Assembly (NCBI GenBank): GCA_017607445.1
Contig: JAEVHH010000003.1
Location: forward strand, 2,480,001-2,544,000
Source: Histoplasma ohiense
Lineage: Eukaryota > Ascomycota > Eurotiomycetes > Onygenales > Ajellomycetaceae
Direction of reading: 5' to 3'
Length of the DNA stretch: 64,000 nt
In this document: piece by piece, positions 10,158 to 24,000 of the stretch
How the letters are laid out: each line of letters opens with the position of its first letter
Position numbering within the stretch: position 1 is the stretch's first letter
Notes under the pieces: model-generated
What the model was told of the DNA's origin: nothing
Seen by the model: only the letters and a program-made list of their open reading frames with translations
Database searches by the model: none
Translations under genes and position numbers: made by a program

Positions 10158-10402
10158 TGTGAGGTGTAGTGACAGTGTGAAGAGTAACAGTAGAAGATAG
10201 TTTATAGTGTAGCAGAGATAATAGTAATATATTGTGTAACATAGTGTAGCTAATTGCTAAGGAAGAAAAGAAAGAGAAAGAAGATGTGCGAAATACATAC
10301 ATTGATATATATATACATATAGAAATAGTGATAGTGAGAGTATAATGGAAAGAGGTAAGAATAAGTGAAGATAATAAGAAAATAATAAATGAGTGCATTA
10401 TA
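10158..10402 (-). repeat. C1 3' LTR
   Basis: 245 bp, starting TGTGAGG. The other end reads CATTATA, where the other copies have CATTACA. Homologous to 24403-24668 and 61447-61709. Confidence 0.88.
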
Positions 10403-10757
10403 ATTGTCTCTCTTTTTTATAAGAGCTGTTCTCAGTGATTGTATAGATTGTTTGTTGATAGATAATTGCATTTCCATATTGTAAGTTCCACTTATTGATA
10501 GCAGTGTATCAATCATGTCCTCTAGATAGCTTGTATACATATTGTTATTGATTTTCTAATGAGATGGAATTGGTGGATTCTTTGATTGTCAGAGATTGTA
10601 TGCAGAGAAGCAAAAAGAATTTCTTTCTTTTGAAAAATTTCTTTTCTTTTTTAACTTGATTATTATCAAAGCTTCTTATTCTTCTGCTGTGATTTCTCAT
10701 TCTCAAAAAATTTTTAAATTTTTATATCATTGTTCTCTCTCTCTCTTTTTTATTGAA

Positions 10758-11650
10758 ATGGGTTTTTTTGATTATTCTGATTTTAAGTAAGTTGTTTCTT
10801 GAGTGTTTATCATGTATTATTGTTGATGTTTCTTGTTAGTGGTGTTATTAGTGTGGTCATATGTGCCACTAGCTTGTTTCTGTATAGCATCATTTGCTGT
10901 TCACTTGTTATATTGCTCTAGATTTAGCTCTAATCACATGACACACAACAATCAGATTTCATGTGAATGTTGTGTCTCTAGACTTGAAGATGTTGATTTT
11001 TGATGTGTGTTGAGATTAAATGTCTGAAAGTGTTGTGAGATTTGTGTCTCTGCAGAGAAATTCTGTAAATCTGTGAGTAATTCTCTTTAATTCTTATTTT
11101 CTTTTTCTTTTTCTTCAAATTTGCTTTTGGATAGATAGTAGTGCTCTTAGCAATGTTGATATACTGATAATAATGCTAGATGTATGATATATCTCTTCTG
11201 AGATGCATCATACACAGATGAGTGTTTATCTTTGTGAGAGTGATGACTGAGAAGAATATAGTCAATCACAAAAGTTGTCTTTGTTGTTTGATAAAACAAT
11301 TGAACACATCTCATCTGACAATGCTGTCTGCTCAGAGCAGAGAAGAGATGAATGCTCTGTGATTTCAGCACTGAGCTGCAGCTGAGTCTGCAGAGATGTA
11401 GATTTTGAAGACTGTGATTATATCTGATTCTTTCAGAGCAGAGATGTTAGAGAAAGAGAAGAATGTGAAGAAGAAGATTTTGAAAGTGATGAACTCTGAA
11501 GACTCTGTGATGAAGAAGTCAGCTGAGAAGAAGTTGACTGAAGAGAGATTGACTGAAGAGAGATCAGAGAAGTTGACTGAAGAGTCAATGAAAAAGATTG
11601 TGAAGACAGTGAAATATGAGAAATATGAGTTTCATGATGTGAAGATGTGA
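10758..11650 (+). pseudogene. Opposite-strand ORF region of Gyp-C (copy C1)
   Basis: This region lies between the end of pol and the 3' LTR, on the strand opposite to pol. The ATG at 10758 is followed by about ten codons and a fungal-type intron (GTAAGT at 10787 to TTAG at 10839, 53 nt). The same intron, also 53 nt, is present in copy C2. The next frame closes soon after. Further downstream an open stretch at 11405-11650 encodes a Lys/Glu-rich segment starting near ISDSFRAE, and it is conserved in C2. How the exons join between 10900 and 11400 is unclear. I do not recognise the product. Confidence 0.45.
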
Positions 11651-12189
11651 AAGAAAATCATGAAAAGAGAGGCCTTTCTTCAGCAGATGTGTTGATGAGT
11701 GAGAGAGTTGATAAAGAAGAGTAGAGAGAAGAAAGCAAATATTCTGTGAAAGAGATATTTGCTGATGTCTTTGCATCTGAAATGAGACTTGATGCTTCAT
11801 GAGTATCAGAGACAGTATAAGAAGAGGGTGACAGAGAGAAAATGAGAGAGATAATGAAGAGAGAAGTGAAAGTGAGAGATGAGAGATGTTGAAATGAGAG
11901 TGAGTGAACTGAGAGTCTTTAGACTTTTCTTAGAATCTGTTTTCTTTGTTTTTTTCTTGTCTGTATTTTTTATTTTTTATATTTATTATACTCAAATTGA
12001 ATTTTTTTCTTTTTTCTCTTTTCTCTGATAAAATCCTTCTAAAAAAAATATATTTGATTGGAGTTTGAGTGAGATTTGTGTTTCTAGTGTTTTTCAATTT
12101 AGAATTTGTATTTCTGATATCTTTTGACTTGATGTTTGTGCTTTTGATGTTTGAGAGTATGTTGATTTTGTATTTGTCATTCATTTTCT
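11651..12189. other. C1 non-coding stretch between antisense ORF and pol
   Basis: A/G-rich then T-rich decayed sequence. The first part (to about 11810) is shared with C2 near 62961-63125. No intact ORF was seen. The plus-strand frame after 11650 has many stops. Confidence 0.4.
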
Positions 12190-13933
12190 TATTTGAGAAA
12201 GATTTTGAATGTCTGAGTGTTCAATATATTTTCTTCTGATTTTCATGTATCATCACTAGAACTTCAATCTATTCATCTCACAAAATATTCTGAAGATTTG
12301 TTTTTTTGTTGTTGTTTTTCAAAAATTTCTTCAATTTGATATTCTTCTTTACTGTTGACAAGTTTCAGTTCTGATTCTGATAGAGCTCCATTTCTGCAGT
12401 TGTATGACTTCAATAAAGATACATGAAATACAGAATGAATGCTTCTATATAAAGATGACAGTTCTAGTTTGTACACTTGTTTTCTGATAGTATTCAGAAT
12501 CTTAAAGAGTCCAACATATTTATGATTGAGTTTGCAAATCAGACACAGCAATCAGAGATTTTTTGCATTGAGCATGATATAGTCATCTATTTTAAATTGT
12601 TGAGGTTTATGTTTTGTCTTGTAATAGATTTTCTGTGCTTGTTGCATCTTTTGTAGATTCTTGATAAGCTTATAGTGTGTTTCCTCAATATGTTTCACAC
12701 AGCTAGCAGCATGTATGGTGACTGATTGTGATGATTTGCTGATATTAATTTTCAAATCAGATCAATATCCCATTAAGGCTTCTGTGGGTGTCATTTCAGT
12801 AGAGGTATGTTAAGAGATATTGTAAACAAACTGTGCCAGCAGTAGTCAGTGTGCTCAGTCATTTTGATGATAGTTGATAAAACATTGAAGATAATATTCC
12901 AAGATTTGATTTTATTGTTCTGTTTGATCATCTGTTTGAGAGTGAAAGACTGTTGAAAGTTTCTGATGTACATCTAGTATATAACAAAAGATGGACCAAT
13001 AATGACTTGTAAACAGTGAATCTCAATTGAATATATGGTTTTTGAGTACTCTGTAAATTGTATAGAACTTGATATAAATGATTTCTGCTAGTTTGTTGAC
13101 TGTAATGTTTTTGATGCAAGGAATATAGATTGTAAACTTGATATATATATTCACAATCACTAAAATTGTATTGTAGATTTGATGAAGAAATATAGAGGCT
13201 GACAAATCTGTAATAAAATTTATAGTAATGAACTCAAAAAAATTTGATGATAAGAAGATTGTACTCAATTCTTCATATTATCTGTGCTGTTTTGACTTTA
13301 CTTTTTGATAAGTATCACAAGTGGATATATAGTCTTTGATATTTCTGACTAGCTCATGTCAATAGTATTTGTTCTGAATGCTGTCTATAAACTTTTTTAT
13401 ATCAAAGTGATCCCTCTGTGGATCATCATGATTTGCACTGATAATTTCATCAATAAGTGTCTTTTATTGAGAGACATATATGCAACCATCAGCACACAAT
13501 ATATCATTCTCAGAAATTGTTTATAGTATATTTTCAGCAACAGTCATATTCTTCTCTTTTATCTTCTCTCTTTACTTAGCAGCAAAAGAATCAATCTTCT
13601 GTGCTTTATTCAGAAATGAGATGAAGAATTCAGACATTTCTGTATATACTGAGTTCTTAAGAATAGTCTTATTGACTGCAATTCAGAGCATATATTGCTC
13701 AATGTGCAATGAAGAGGAAGAGTTTATGTGAGAGGTAGAAAACATTGATATATGAAGCACTTTTTGCTCATTAAAAGAAGCATTTTGCTCATTAGAAACT
13801 CATGCACAGACTACATCAGAAGAAATATCATTTTGAAAAGAAGTATCAGCTTTTCAGTCTAGTCTAACTCCATATTTCAGCTTCTGTTGCAGAGTAGATA
13901 ACATAGTTTGATCATTATAGATCTCACTGTAGT
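12190..13933 (-). pseudogene. C1 integrase and chromodomain-like tail (decayed)
   Basis: The minus strand reads an integrase zinc-binding region around 13330-13460 (HHCC-type, with one Cys changed to Tyr), then catalytic-core fragments. The open stretch 12755-12273 has the usual gypsy C-terminal integrase pattern (YKLEL, SVFHVSLLKSYN, EYQIEEIF), leading into a chromodomain-like segment. Many stops and frameshifts are present. B1 separates it from the RNase H part that resumes at 21055. Confidence 0.75.
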
Positions 13934-13938
13934 CTGTG

Positions 13939-14209
13939 TGTAAGAGATGATTGTAGATATAATTATGAGAGTAGTGTGAAGTACACACGTAGAATGTTAA
14001 GAAGGTAGCAATCTCTATTATTCAAAGCTAATCACTGATCTTCTAATATCTACAGATATCAGCAAGCATTATATAGATGATCATCATGTGCTACAGCTGT
14101 CTATGATGCTGTGTGCTATATCTCTTCTCATTAATTCTGACATGTTCTGTATTCTTCTATTGCCATATAGCTATTTTCTAATATAGATATCTTCATTGCA
14201 TCTATTACA
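13939..14209 (-). repeat. B1 3' LTR
   Basis: 271 bp, TGTAAG...ATTACA. The opposite LTR of the same element is exactly the same length. Confidence 0.93.
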
Positions 14210-14752
14210 ATTATCTCTCTTCTTCAAAGACCTGGTCCTCAGAGCTTCTTACTGCAACATGTGAAGTTTGTAACATGTGCTGTGTGGTTAATATTGTATA
14301 GAGTTCACAGAATCAGACTGGATTAATTGTTGAGATTAATTCTGAAATGTTGCTGTTTTGAGAGAACATTTTTTCATCTCTGATGTCATTGCAGTTCAAT
14401 CACAATTTAGACACAACTTCTGAACCTCTTTTCTTTGACTTCTACATCAAAAATCACACTCCATCAAAAATCATCACCACCATCACCATCAATGATTTTT
14501 TATTTAAAAAGAATACATCAATTTATCAAACAAAGTACACTGTATTCTTCTATGCAATTTTTATTGTGAAATTCAAAGTTTTGATTGTGTGATTGTGTTT
14601 TTCATTTTGGATTGAGTTTTGTGTTGTTGCAATCTTTTTGATCAACATTGCAATATTGATTTCAATCTTCAATATCTGTTTTTCTTTCTTGTTGCTTTTG
14701 CTTCTTCTTCTCCTTTGAACAAGGTCTTGATACTGATTAAAGTTATGATAGA
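14210..14752 (+). promoter_or_regulatory. Upstream region of the B1 antisense gene
   Basis: About 540 bp lie between the LTR and the ATG of the opposite-strand gene. The region begins with the polypurine tract of the element (pyrimidines on this strand, about 14210-14230). It ends with a pyrimidine-rich run (about 14688-14717) some 40 bp before the ATG, which looks like a fungal promoter. The frame open at 14383-14592 is present in B3 but has no clear coding character. Confidence 0.4.
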
Positions 14753-15870
14753 ATGTCAGAACCAGCTGTTTCTGTTGCTGGTTTGAAGTCTATGAAGAGT
14801 GATATGCTGTCTGTCATTGAGAGCATTTGCTTGGGTTGTCTGAAGAGGTTGCAGAACTCCTCAGTATACTCTTGCTTTGTGAATGATGAATGAACATACT
14901 GTTACATCTATTATATATCAAATAGAAGTTGTGCTGTTGTAAGTTTTCTTAAACTGAGATTGTTAAGAGTACTAACAGGTTATAGATGTCTGAGTGCTTT
15001 CACAAGATGCTGCTTTTCAATGAAGTTTCAGATGAGAGATTTGCCACATATCAAACTGCTGTTGCAAGATTTGTACTTGATATGCAGATCTATAAGAATG
15101 TAGATGAGGTTCTAGAATTCTATATGAACTCTGATGATCTATTGTCACAGCAGAGTATGACATTCAATCATAGCAGCATTTCAGAAAGCACATTTTTGCA
15201 TTCTGCTATTACATCAGTGTCATTCTCACTGAGTCAAGATCTTGGTACATTATTTGAGTTGATCAATAATGTAGACAAAGATGAGAAAGCAGATGGTTCT
15301 GTTGAAGTGTTAGAAAGAAATACAGCAGCATATTACTGTTGTTGTATTCATCATTTGACAATGTCCCCCCACCATCATTGTGAGTCTGCTGAGAATTGAT
15401 GTAAAAAATGCAAGCACTGCTTGATGATGAAGCACATCTGCATTTCAGTAAGTTATTATTCAAAACAAATGTTTTTACAGTATACAATATTAACTTTCTA
15501 TTAGATGTCAGTGGATGTTGTTGAATTGACTCAGATGATTATCAATACTGCTGAGAATCTAATTGTTGCTAGTGTGAATGCTTTGAATGTTAATGTTTTG
15601 CAGAGTGCTGTGACTGTGATGATTAGATTTTTTGCTATGAAGATCTGAGAGATTCAATGAGATGATTCTCCTGAGGCTCCAGCTGAAACAGTGATTGATG
15701 AGATTTCAGTGGTTACATCATCAGTCACAGCTTCCAAGTCATTGTTGAAATGTTGTGCTTCATCAGTTGAGAAAATTCAGAATAATAAGCAGATTTATCT
15801 TGATAATAATTTTTTAAATGACACTGATCAAGCTGAGGCAGATCTGTTTTTTAATCTCTGAGTGAAATAA
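14753..15870 (+). pseudogene. Gyp-B antisense gene, Cys-rich, three exons (copy B1)
   Basis: Exon 1 is 14753-14938 and begins MSEPAVSVAGLKS. Intron 1 is 14939-14985 (GTAAGT, branch-like CTAAC, TATAG). Exon 2 is 14986-15447. Intron 2 is 15448-15504 (GTAAGT to TTAG). Exon 3 is 15505-15870. Both introns are phase 0, and the exon frames join in the same way as in B3. Cys clusters sit at the end of exon 1 and of exon 2. B1 has TGA and other stops, and exon 2 lacks about 12 codons that B3 keeps after the sequence PEHFHE. The function is unknown. Paired Cys-x2-Cys spacing suggests zinc binding. Confidence 0.7.
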
Positions 15871-15879
15871 GTATATTCA

Positions 15880-18800
15880 GCAGTCATTGTTGTCTTCTTC
15901 ATTTTCATTTACTAACTGATTTCTGATAGATTTTATTAAACTGTTTCAAGTACTTCTGACTGTTCATCAAGTTTTTCTCAGATTCTCAAGAATTATCTGT
16001 GTCTGTACAATCTTTCTATTTAACAAGATATTGTGTTTGACTGTGGTACTGATGCTTGTCTAATATAGCTTCAACTTCTCATTTCTCTTGCATATCTATA
16101 ATTATCAGTTCTGCTTGCAGGATTTGTCTGTCGCACACATGATAAGATTTGAGAAGAGAAATATGAAATACAGAATGAATTTCTTTATATTGCAGCATGA
16201 GTTTCAGTTTGTACACCTGTGTACTGTGGATATCAATTATTTGAAAGAGACTCAAAAATCAATGATCTAGTTTGGATGAGAGTTGCAAGATGAATATATT
16301 TTTTACATGCAGCATTACTCAGTTCTCTATCTTAAAGCTTTTTGATATGTGATGCTGATTGTAATACTTTTTCTCAGCTGCTTTGACAGCTTTCAGACAT
16401 TCTTAAATCTTGTTCTTCACTTGTTTCATCTGTTTCACTTGTTTCATCATCAATTTTGATGCATCTGTGCTTGGAGGTTCCACATCTATGCAAAGTTCAG
16501 TTGGTCGGCCGATCATTGCTTCAGATGATGTCATTTTTATCAATGTGTGGAAGATGTTGTTATATACTCATTGCATCAGAGAAATTCATTCTATTCAATT
16601 ATCTTGCTGATAGCTGCAATATATGTGAAGATAATGTTCAATCATCTGGTTCAATTGTTCTGTCTGACCATCAGTTTGCAGGTGGAATGCTGTTGATAAT
16701 TTTCATCAGATATAAAACAGATAATATAATATCAATCAAAACTTGCTATTTATTAATGAATCTCAGTCACTAATAATATTCACAGATAGATCAAAGTTCT
16801 TTGTAACTTTTCATACAATAATATCTGTAAGTTCTTCTGCATCTAGCTCTGAAGATGTGGACACAATTATAACTCATTTGATGAATAAATCAACAAATAC
16901 AACAATAGCATTATAGATTTGATTTCTCTTTTTATTATCTGACAGACCTTCAATAAAGTCCATGTTAATTGTATGCCATTTCTTATCTGACACTGAATGT
17001 GATTGTAGCAATCCATACAGCTTGTGCTGTGATATCTTGATGTATTGACAAACATTGCAAGTTCTCACATATTCTGCAATCTCATCACTTATACCATGCC
17101 ACAAGTACTTGTGTTTGATTGTTTTGATGATTTTGTCACATTCAAAATGGCCATCTTGAGAATCATCATGGTTCATTTTCATTATTTCATGTCTTACAGT
17201 CTTGTCTTGCAGTATATAGACTTTATCATCTTTTCTGAGCAGATCATCTTTATCTACTGCTCAGATTGAATGATTATTTACACTAGTATCACTCATCTCT
17301 AGTCTTCTGCAAAGTTCAGATGTGTCAGTGTCTCTATTCTGAATCTGCAGTAAGAGTTCAATGATAGATTCAGCTACCTCTTCACAATAGACTGTTTCAG
17401 ATTCAAATATCTTGACAGCTAGAATCTGTGGTATCAGAGTCTCTAGATTTAATTTTATAACATCTGTGATCTTGTTCTCATCTGCAGATGTGTTCTTTAT
17501 TCTGCAGAGATTGTTATCATCAATGACTACAGATCTCTTCACTCAACAATTTTCATTAGCTTGCAGATCTTTTCACATCATCTTGATACATTGATCTAAC
17601 TTTGTATTTTCTTTTGTCTTTAGTGATTTAAAGATTCTCTTACACAGCTTCTCTTGCAGAATAGAGAGCTCTGTCAAGAGAGCTGTATGTTTTACAAAAT
17701 CTGAGTGATAACTTGATGCATCTGTGGGATTATTTTTCTCAGAATGATGCTCTATTTCAAAATCAAACACTGAGAGTATTTTCATTCAGTGAATCTGACA
17801 TTCATTTAGCTGCTTCATTGTCATGAAGTGTTGGAGATTGACATGATCAGATAAAACAGTTATTGAGTGTCTGCTATCATGTAAATAGTGACATCATTGT
17901 CTGAAAGCTTCTACAATCAGCAACATTTCTAGATCATATGTTTGATAACATCTTTCTGTTTCTGAGAGCTTTCTAGACTAAAACATGATTGAGTGTCAGT
18001 GATCATCATTCATTAATTGTGATATTACTGTGGTGATTGCAACATCAGATCTGTCTGTTTCTATATGGAGTTTTCACTGCAGATCAAAATGGACCAACAA
18101 CAGTGCTTTTGTAAAGCATTCTTTTAACTGCAAAATTGCATGCTTGCAGTTTTCATCTAACTGAACAGATGCATTATTCTTCCCTCTTTTCATTTCATAA
18201 TCTTTTAACAATTCAGTCAGAGATGCTGTTATTATTGAGAACTTGTATATGAATCAACAATAGAAATTGATGAATTCTAGAAATATTTGCAATTCATTTA
18301 TAGTTCACAGTTCTGATCAATCTAGAATCATGTCAACACAGCATTTCTCAACAGTAATGCTCTGTGTGGTAACCACAAAACCCAAAAATCCAATTTCTGT
18401 TGTGTGAAATGTACACTTACTAAGTTTGGCATATAGTCTCCATCGCCTTAACCATTCCAGCATGTTCTTAACATGGACGATATGTTCATTAAGTGTGTTT
18501 GAATAGATTACAATATCATCAAGATAAGCCACACAATATACATCTAAAAGATCACTGAGGACTTTGTTGATATAAAATTGAAAGATCACAGAGGCATTGG
18601 TTAGCTCAAAAGATAAGACTAGATATTCAAAGTGTTCATATTATGTTCAAAATGCTGTTTTTCATTCATCCTCTGCTTGTATGTAAATTCTATGATACAC
18701 ATCTCTAAGATTCAGCTGCATATATATTTTGACATCTGCTAATCTATCAAGTATTTCACTTATCAAGGACAGTGGATATCAATTCTTGACTGTTATTTCA

Positions 18801-20673
18801 TTCAATCCTCAATAATCCATGCAAAGATGCAGGGTTCCATCTTTCTTGGGCACAAATAATACTGACACACTGACTGAGCTCTTGAATGGATATATCCAAT
18901 TCTTCTCTAATGCCTTTTCAATATATTCTCAGAGGACAGAGAGTTCTTGAGATGATAAGTTATATATTGATTGATATGAGAGTTTCTTATCAGATTTGAG
19001 ATCTATGGCATGATTGTGAGGTGCATGTTCCACATCAGATATGTCTTCTTGAAATACATCAAGATAATCTTTATAATCATCTGGAATATTTGGCTCAGTC
19101 GCTGCACTCACAGCTCATAATGATAAAGCAGTGAATATAATATTGCCATCATCAATTAGTGTTGTGAATTCTTTAGCAGTATTCAGGTGTATATAGTTAA
19201 TATTTGATGTTTTTCTATAGGTTCAACATCTTCACACTCAATTGATATCAGAGTTCACAGCTTTCAATCACAGTATGCTCAAAATTACATCATATCTGCT
19301 AATATCAGCTTCTTTGAAATGGTGGAATCCTTCTTGAAGAATATGTTCATCATCAATAATCTTCATTGCAGCTCTTTGTTGTTCATATGATTTAATCTTA
19401 TGATTATCAACTGCTTCCACTACTTTTGGTTTACCTTCTGCCTTCAAGAAATATTTTGATGCCCAGGCATGGGACACAAAGTTCACATTCACACCAGAAT
19501 CCACTAGCATTCACATCATCAACCATTCCACTTCTGTCAGCATCTATATATTCATCATCAATAACCATTTATCTCACAGTCTAGTTGTTCATATTCTCAA
19601 TGCAGCAGCTGCTTCTACAATTGAGATTGTTGATTTTTTGCTTGTTGAACTTGGTTGTGCTTTTCAGAGTGTAACATTCAACAATCATTTGCAATATGAT
19701 TCTTCTTATGGCAGTGAGAACACTTCTTCATTCAGTTATATTTATCTTTTTTGATTTATTCAGTTGAATTCATTTGTTTCTCTCATTTCCTCTTGTTTCA
19801 ACAGTTGCTAGATTTATCAGAACAATGCTGATTCTCTACAAATATCACAGATCTTTCTTTGTGAATAGCACATCATCACTTCAACATATTTTTCTTGAGA
19901 GTCTGTAGAGTTTGAAGCAACTCTTCATAGTTCTGAGGCTCTTGATTTCAACAGTTGAGTTCTGTGTGTAATATCTTCAATGTTTTACTACACAAATTAT
20001 CCATTCTTTGTTCTTCACTATATGGGGGTAAGTAGTATTCTCAGTCTTTGAGATATTTAGAAAAATCACATATCAATTGCTATTCTTGTTGCTTTTTATC
20101 TTGAAACTTTTGACTCATCAATCAGCACTGGTTCTGTGGATTGTTAATTTGCATTTCTAGATGTGATAGTATATTGTTAAAAGTCAACAGTGTTGCTTCT
20201 TCACATCTCTCATACAATGATACAAAATTCAATCATTTCTGCTTAACATGAATGTTAAGATAGAGTTTAGCATCATTTATCTTGTGTTCTTCCTTTCAAT
20301 AATATCAGTGGTGGTGTGTAAAGAGAGTCAATATATGATCTTTATAGTTCTTGAATTCTAACATATTTTTTTCTTGATAATAGTTCTTAATTTCTAACCT
20401 CAGTGGTGTTTCATTATCATCATCTGTATTGTTTGCAGATCGATTTTGTGGTGGTTCTGTGATGATATTCTGAATTAATTGAAGCTTGATGAGAGTATCT
20501 TCATGAATCTGTGCTTTCAACTCATTGAGCTGCTGTTGTGTATGCAGAATAGCTAATTGCTGCTCTCATTCACAAATTTGATCATTCAACTGTTGCAAAC
20601 ATGCATTGTGATCATCAGAGGTGGTAGAGGATTCAGATTGATTTTCAAGGGATCTTGTGCATGTTGAGACCAT
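15880..20673 (-). pseudogene. B1 gag-pol polyprotein (decayed)
   Basis: The start codon is at 20673. Gag has a Gln-rich coiled segment near 20520-20620 and a CCHC zinc knuckle around 19680-19740. The protease open stretch 19510-19268 starts LVDSGVNVNF, with the DSG catalytic motif. RT covers about 19120-18200 with YLDD in 18589-18317. RNase H follows to about 17800, the HHCC integrase N-domain is near 17180-17040, and the integrase core and chromodomain-like end run to about 15900. TGA stops are frequent, including one at the Arg position of the NRYPLP motif (18779-18781). Confidence 0.88.
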
Positions 20674-20766
20674 CTTGCATGTTTTAATTAATGTTGCATG
20701 TTTTAACTAACATTGTGTGCTTTATTGTAGGTGTGTGTAACAACAGACCACTCAAATAAAGTTTAG

Positions 20767-20876
20767 AGTGATTAGAATTGTAAGAGATGATTGTAGATAT
20801 AATTATGAGAGTAGTGTGAAGTATGTATATAGAATGTTAAGAAGGTAGCAATCTCTATTATTCAAAGCTAATCACT
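20767..20876 (-). promoter_or_regulatory. B1 putative self-priming pair
   Basis: The bases next to the 5' LTR contain, on the minus strand, CTAATCACT (20767-20775), three bases from the LTR end. The exact complement AGTGATTAG occurs inside the LTR (20868-20876), downstream of a TATATAA-type box. There is no TGG start as expected for a tRNA 3'-end primer. Confidence 0.55.
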
Positions 20877-21049
20877 GATCTTCTAATATTTACAGATATC
20901 AGCAAGCATTATATAGGCAACTATCATGTGCTACAGCTGTCTATGATGCTGTGCACTATATTCCTTCTCATTAATTCTGGTGTGTTCTGTGTTCTTCTAT
21001 CGCCACATAGCTATTTTCTAATATAGATATCTCCGTTGCGCCTATTACA
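20779..21049 (-). repeat. B1 5' LTR
   Basis: 271 bp, the same length as the left LTR, and flanked on the right by TSD CTGTG. Confidence 0.93.
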
Positions 21050-21054
21050 CTGTG

Positions 21055-24000
21055 TGACAACTGAGCCCATCAGCTGAATTCTTTGCTTCAGAGTGATGCA
21101 GTAATATAAAATCATAAGCAGATAAAACATTCACTCATCTGATCTGATGTCTGTTCAGTTTCTTAGTTGTCATAAAATACTGCAGATTGGCATGATCAGA
21201 TCAGACTTGAATTGAATACTGACTTCTCTTCAGATAGTATCTTCAATTCTTAAATACTGCTACAATAGTCAAGAGTTCTTTATCATGAGTATCATAACAC
21301 ATTTCCACATCAATCAACTTTCTTGATTAAAAGACAACTGAATGTCAGTGCTCATCATTCTGCAACTGTAACAGAATAGCAGTGACTGCAAAAGTGAATA
21401 TATCAGATTTGATTTGAATATACTGAGCTGAGTCAAAATGAGCTAATAGAGAAGCATATATAAAGCATGATTTGAGTGCATTGAAAGTGCTTTGAGCATC
21501 TTCTGTCTATATAAAAGTGGCTTTTCTTTCCCTCTTCTTGCTCTCTTTTGTAAGTTTGAATAATGGAGCTGCAATAGAGGAGAAAGACTTAATAAATCAC
21601 TGATAGAAATTAGCAAAGCTCAAGAAGAATTGAATCTCTTTAATTGATTTAGATGTAGATCATTTCACAATAGTGAAGACTCTGTCTGACTTCATCTCAA
21701 CATCATTTGTATCTATAACAAATTTCAGAAATGAGATCTTGTCCACTTCAAATTCATATTTAGAGAGTTTTGCAAATAGATTCATACACTTGAGATGTTC
21801 TAGCATCTTAGTAACATACACTTTATATTTCTACTTTGAATTGAAGAATATGAGAATGTCATCCAAATAGACAACACAACATATATTCAACAAATCAGAC
21901 AAGGCATTGTTAATGTATGCTTGAAATGTTGCTGAAGTATTAGCTAGTTCAAATGACATAACTACATATTCAAAATGTTCATATCTTGTTCTAAAGGCTG
22001 TCTTTCAATGGTCTTTTGCTGCTATAAGTATGCAGTGGTAGGCATCTCAAAGATTCAGCTTAGTGAATATCTTGGCTTTTGAAAGTCTATCAAGTAATTC
22101 ACTTATTAGAGATAGAGAGTATTGATTTTTGATGGTGATTCAATTTAACTCTTGATAGTCTACACAAAGATGAAGTTCATCATCTTTTTTGAGAATAAAG
22201 AGAATTGATGCATCAGCTGAGCTACTGAATGATTGTATTCATTCTTTATCTAATACATTTTTTAAATATTCTCTTAGAGTGACTAACTCAGTTTCAGAGA
22301 GATTGTATATCAGTATAAATGAAGATTGTGTATCAGATTTGAGATCTATGTGATGTTCTGTCTCTTCTGATCTTTTCATGCTTATAGCAGCTTCTTCTGA
22401 GAAGATATGCATGTATGACATGATATAATCAGATAGACTGATTGGCAAGTCTGAATACACAGTCAAAAATATATATGAAGCATGTTTTGAGTCTTTTGAA
22501 TGTTCTGTAGATAATACTACAAACATTTCTACTCTAGCTTCTGTGAGAACTTCAGCTAAGACATCTTATTCAGAAATAATTTGAGATTGTTGTTCATTTT
22601 CAGAGCTTCTAAAGAAGAATTGTTCATCTGATCAATCTATAAAAGAATTTGTTTGTTTTAATCAAGGAAATTCTAATACAAGATTGTAGTTCTTCATCTT
22701 CATTGCATGAAAGAAATAAAATATCTGCTGTGCATTATTCTTGTGATCAGTGACAGTAGTTGCAATGTTATACTCTTCAAAGAAGTGCATTATACATTCA
22801 TCAATTGATTTGATCATTTTGATTTTGCAGTGAGCAGCTTCTAGATTGTGATTCTTTGCTCAAAATTCATTGACACAGTTCATTTCTGACTCAGAATCTA
22901 CTAGCATAAGCACTTTTTGCAGACTTTTAGATGTAGTGAGTTTCACTGTGACAGTGAAGCTTAAGGTGTTTTTGCATTGACTTTTCATATTTATGACTGC
23001 TATTGTGAGCTGAATGATGTGTTTTAAGTGTTTTTTGAGTTCTTTGAGTTCTTTGTGTCTTTTGTATTGAGTTTTGAGTTGGACTTGGTGTTTTTGAATT
23101 CATCTTTAGATTGTTTGAAACACAAATCAATGGTATGTCCTGGTCACATGCAATAACAGCAATATTTTGATTGAGTGGAGTCATTGAACTTTGTAGTATC
23201 ATTTCATCTGTGTTTGTTTTGTGATCTATTATCAGTATTATTTCTGTTGTTAAAGCTTTGAATGAGGTTTTTGAAATTTGACTTCTCTTTAAGCTTCTTT
23301 CATCTCTCTGACAGATTCAATTCTGTCATTGTAAGTTTATATAGAGTGGTATCATAGCTTAACTCTTTCAATTTGATTGCATATTTGTCAAATTCTCAGC
23401 AAATGGAAGGTAGAACTTTCATATAGAGATGTGATTTCTGATAGTATTTGCTATAAGAATGCCACAGACACTCTTCAATTGATTATAAGTGTGAAGTAAA
23501 TTGTTGAACTGTCTGATTTTCTTATTGCTCTGTTTTTCAGTATTGTCTATCAGCATCTCAGAAACTTTTATCTGAATCAGTGACTTGACATTACATTCAA
23601 CTAACAAATTCTTTCCATGGTGGCAAAGTCTGTATATTATATGTATATTGATATCAATGTTGTTGCATCTCAACATTGAAATGAGTAATGGCTTCAATGA
23701 TCTTTCAATGGTTGTGTTTGTTGTAGTAATCAAGATCACTGATATGGAAAGTGATAGCAGCTGTAACAAAGTTTTTGAATTCTTTCATACTTTGATCTTG
23801 AAACTTTTTCACATCTCTCTGAGAAGAGTGACTGCTTATGCTGAAATATTGAAGTTCTAATTGTCAAAGTGATATCTGACTACATCTTTCACTGACAGTA
23901 GTCACAGTGCTTTTCACTAAGATATTGAGTGCTTGTAGTGTAGCTTCTGATAATCTGAGAATATTTGTGATGTTATTGTGATTATCATTCATACTAGTTG

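Larger units (their letters stand above)
13939..21049 (-). mobile_element. Gyp-B copy B1, full-length Ty3/gypsy retrotransposon
   Basis: 7111 bp with two 271-bp LTRs (13939-14209, 20779-21049) and a perfect TSD CTGTG (13934-13938, 21050-21054). It is inserted between the RNase H and integrase regions of C1. On the minus strand it carries gag, protease, RT (YLDD kept), RNase H, integrase and a chromodomain-like tail, all with stops. On the plus strand, between pol and the left LTR, it carries the spliced Cys-rich gene described at 14753-15870. Confidence 0.95.

Noticed and set aside
10108..10540. T-rich minus-strand ORFs in and near the Gyp-C LTRs
   Set aside because: They are low-complexity Ser/Leu/Tyr frames within LTR sequence that recur at each LTR copy (24395-24664, 61433-61847) and reflect base composition.
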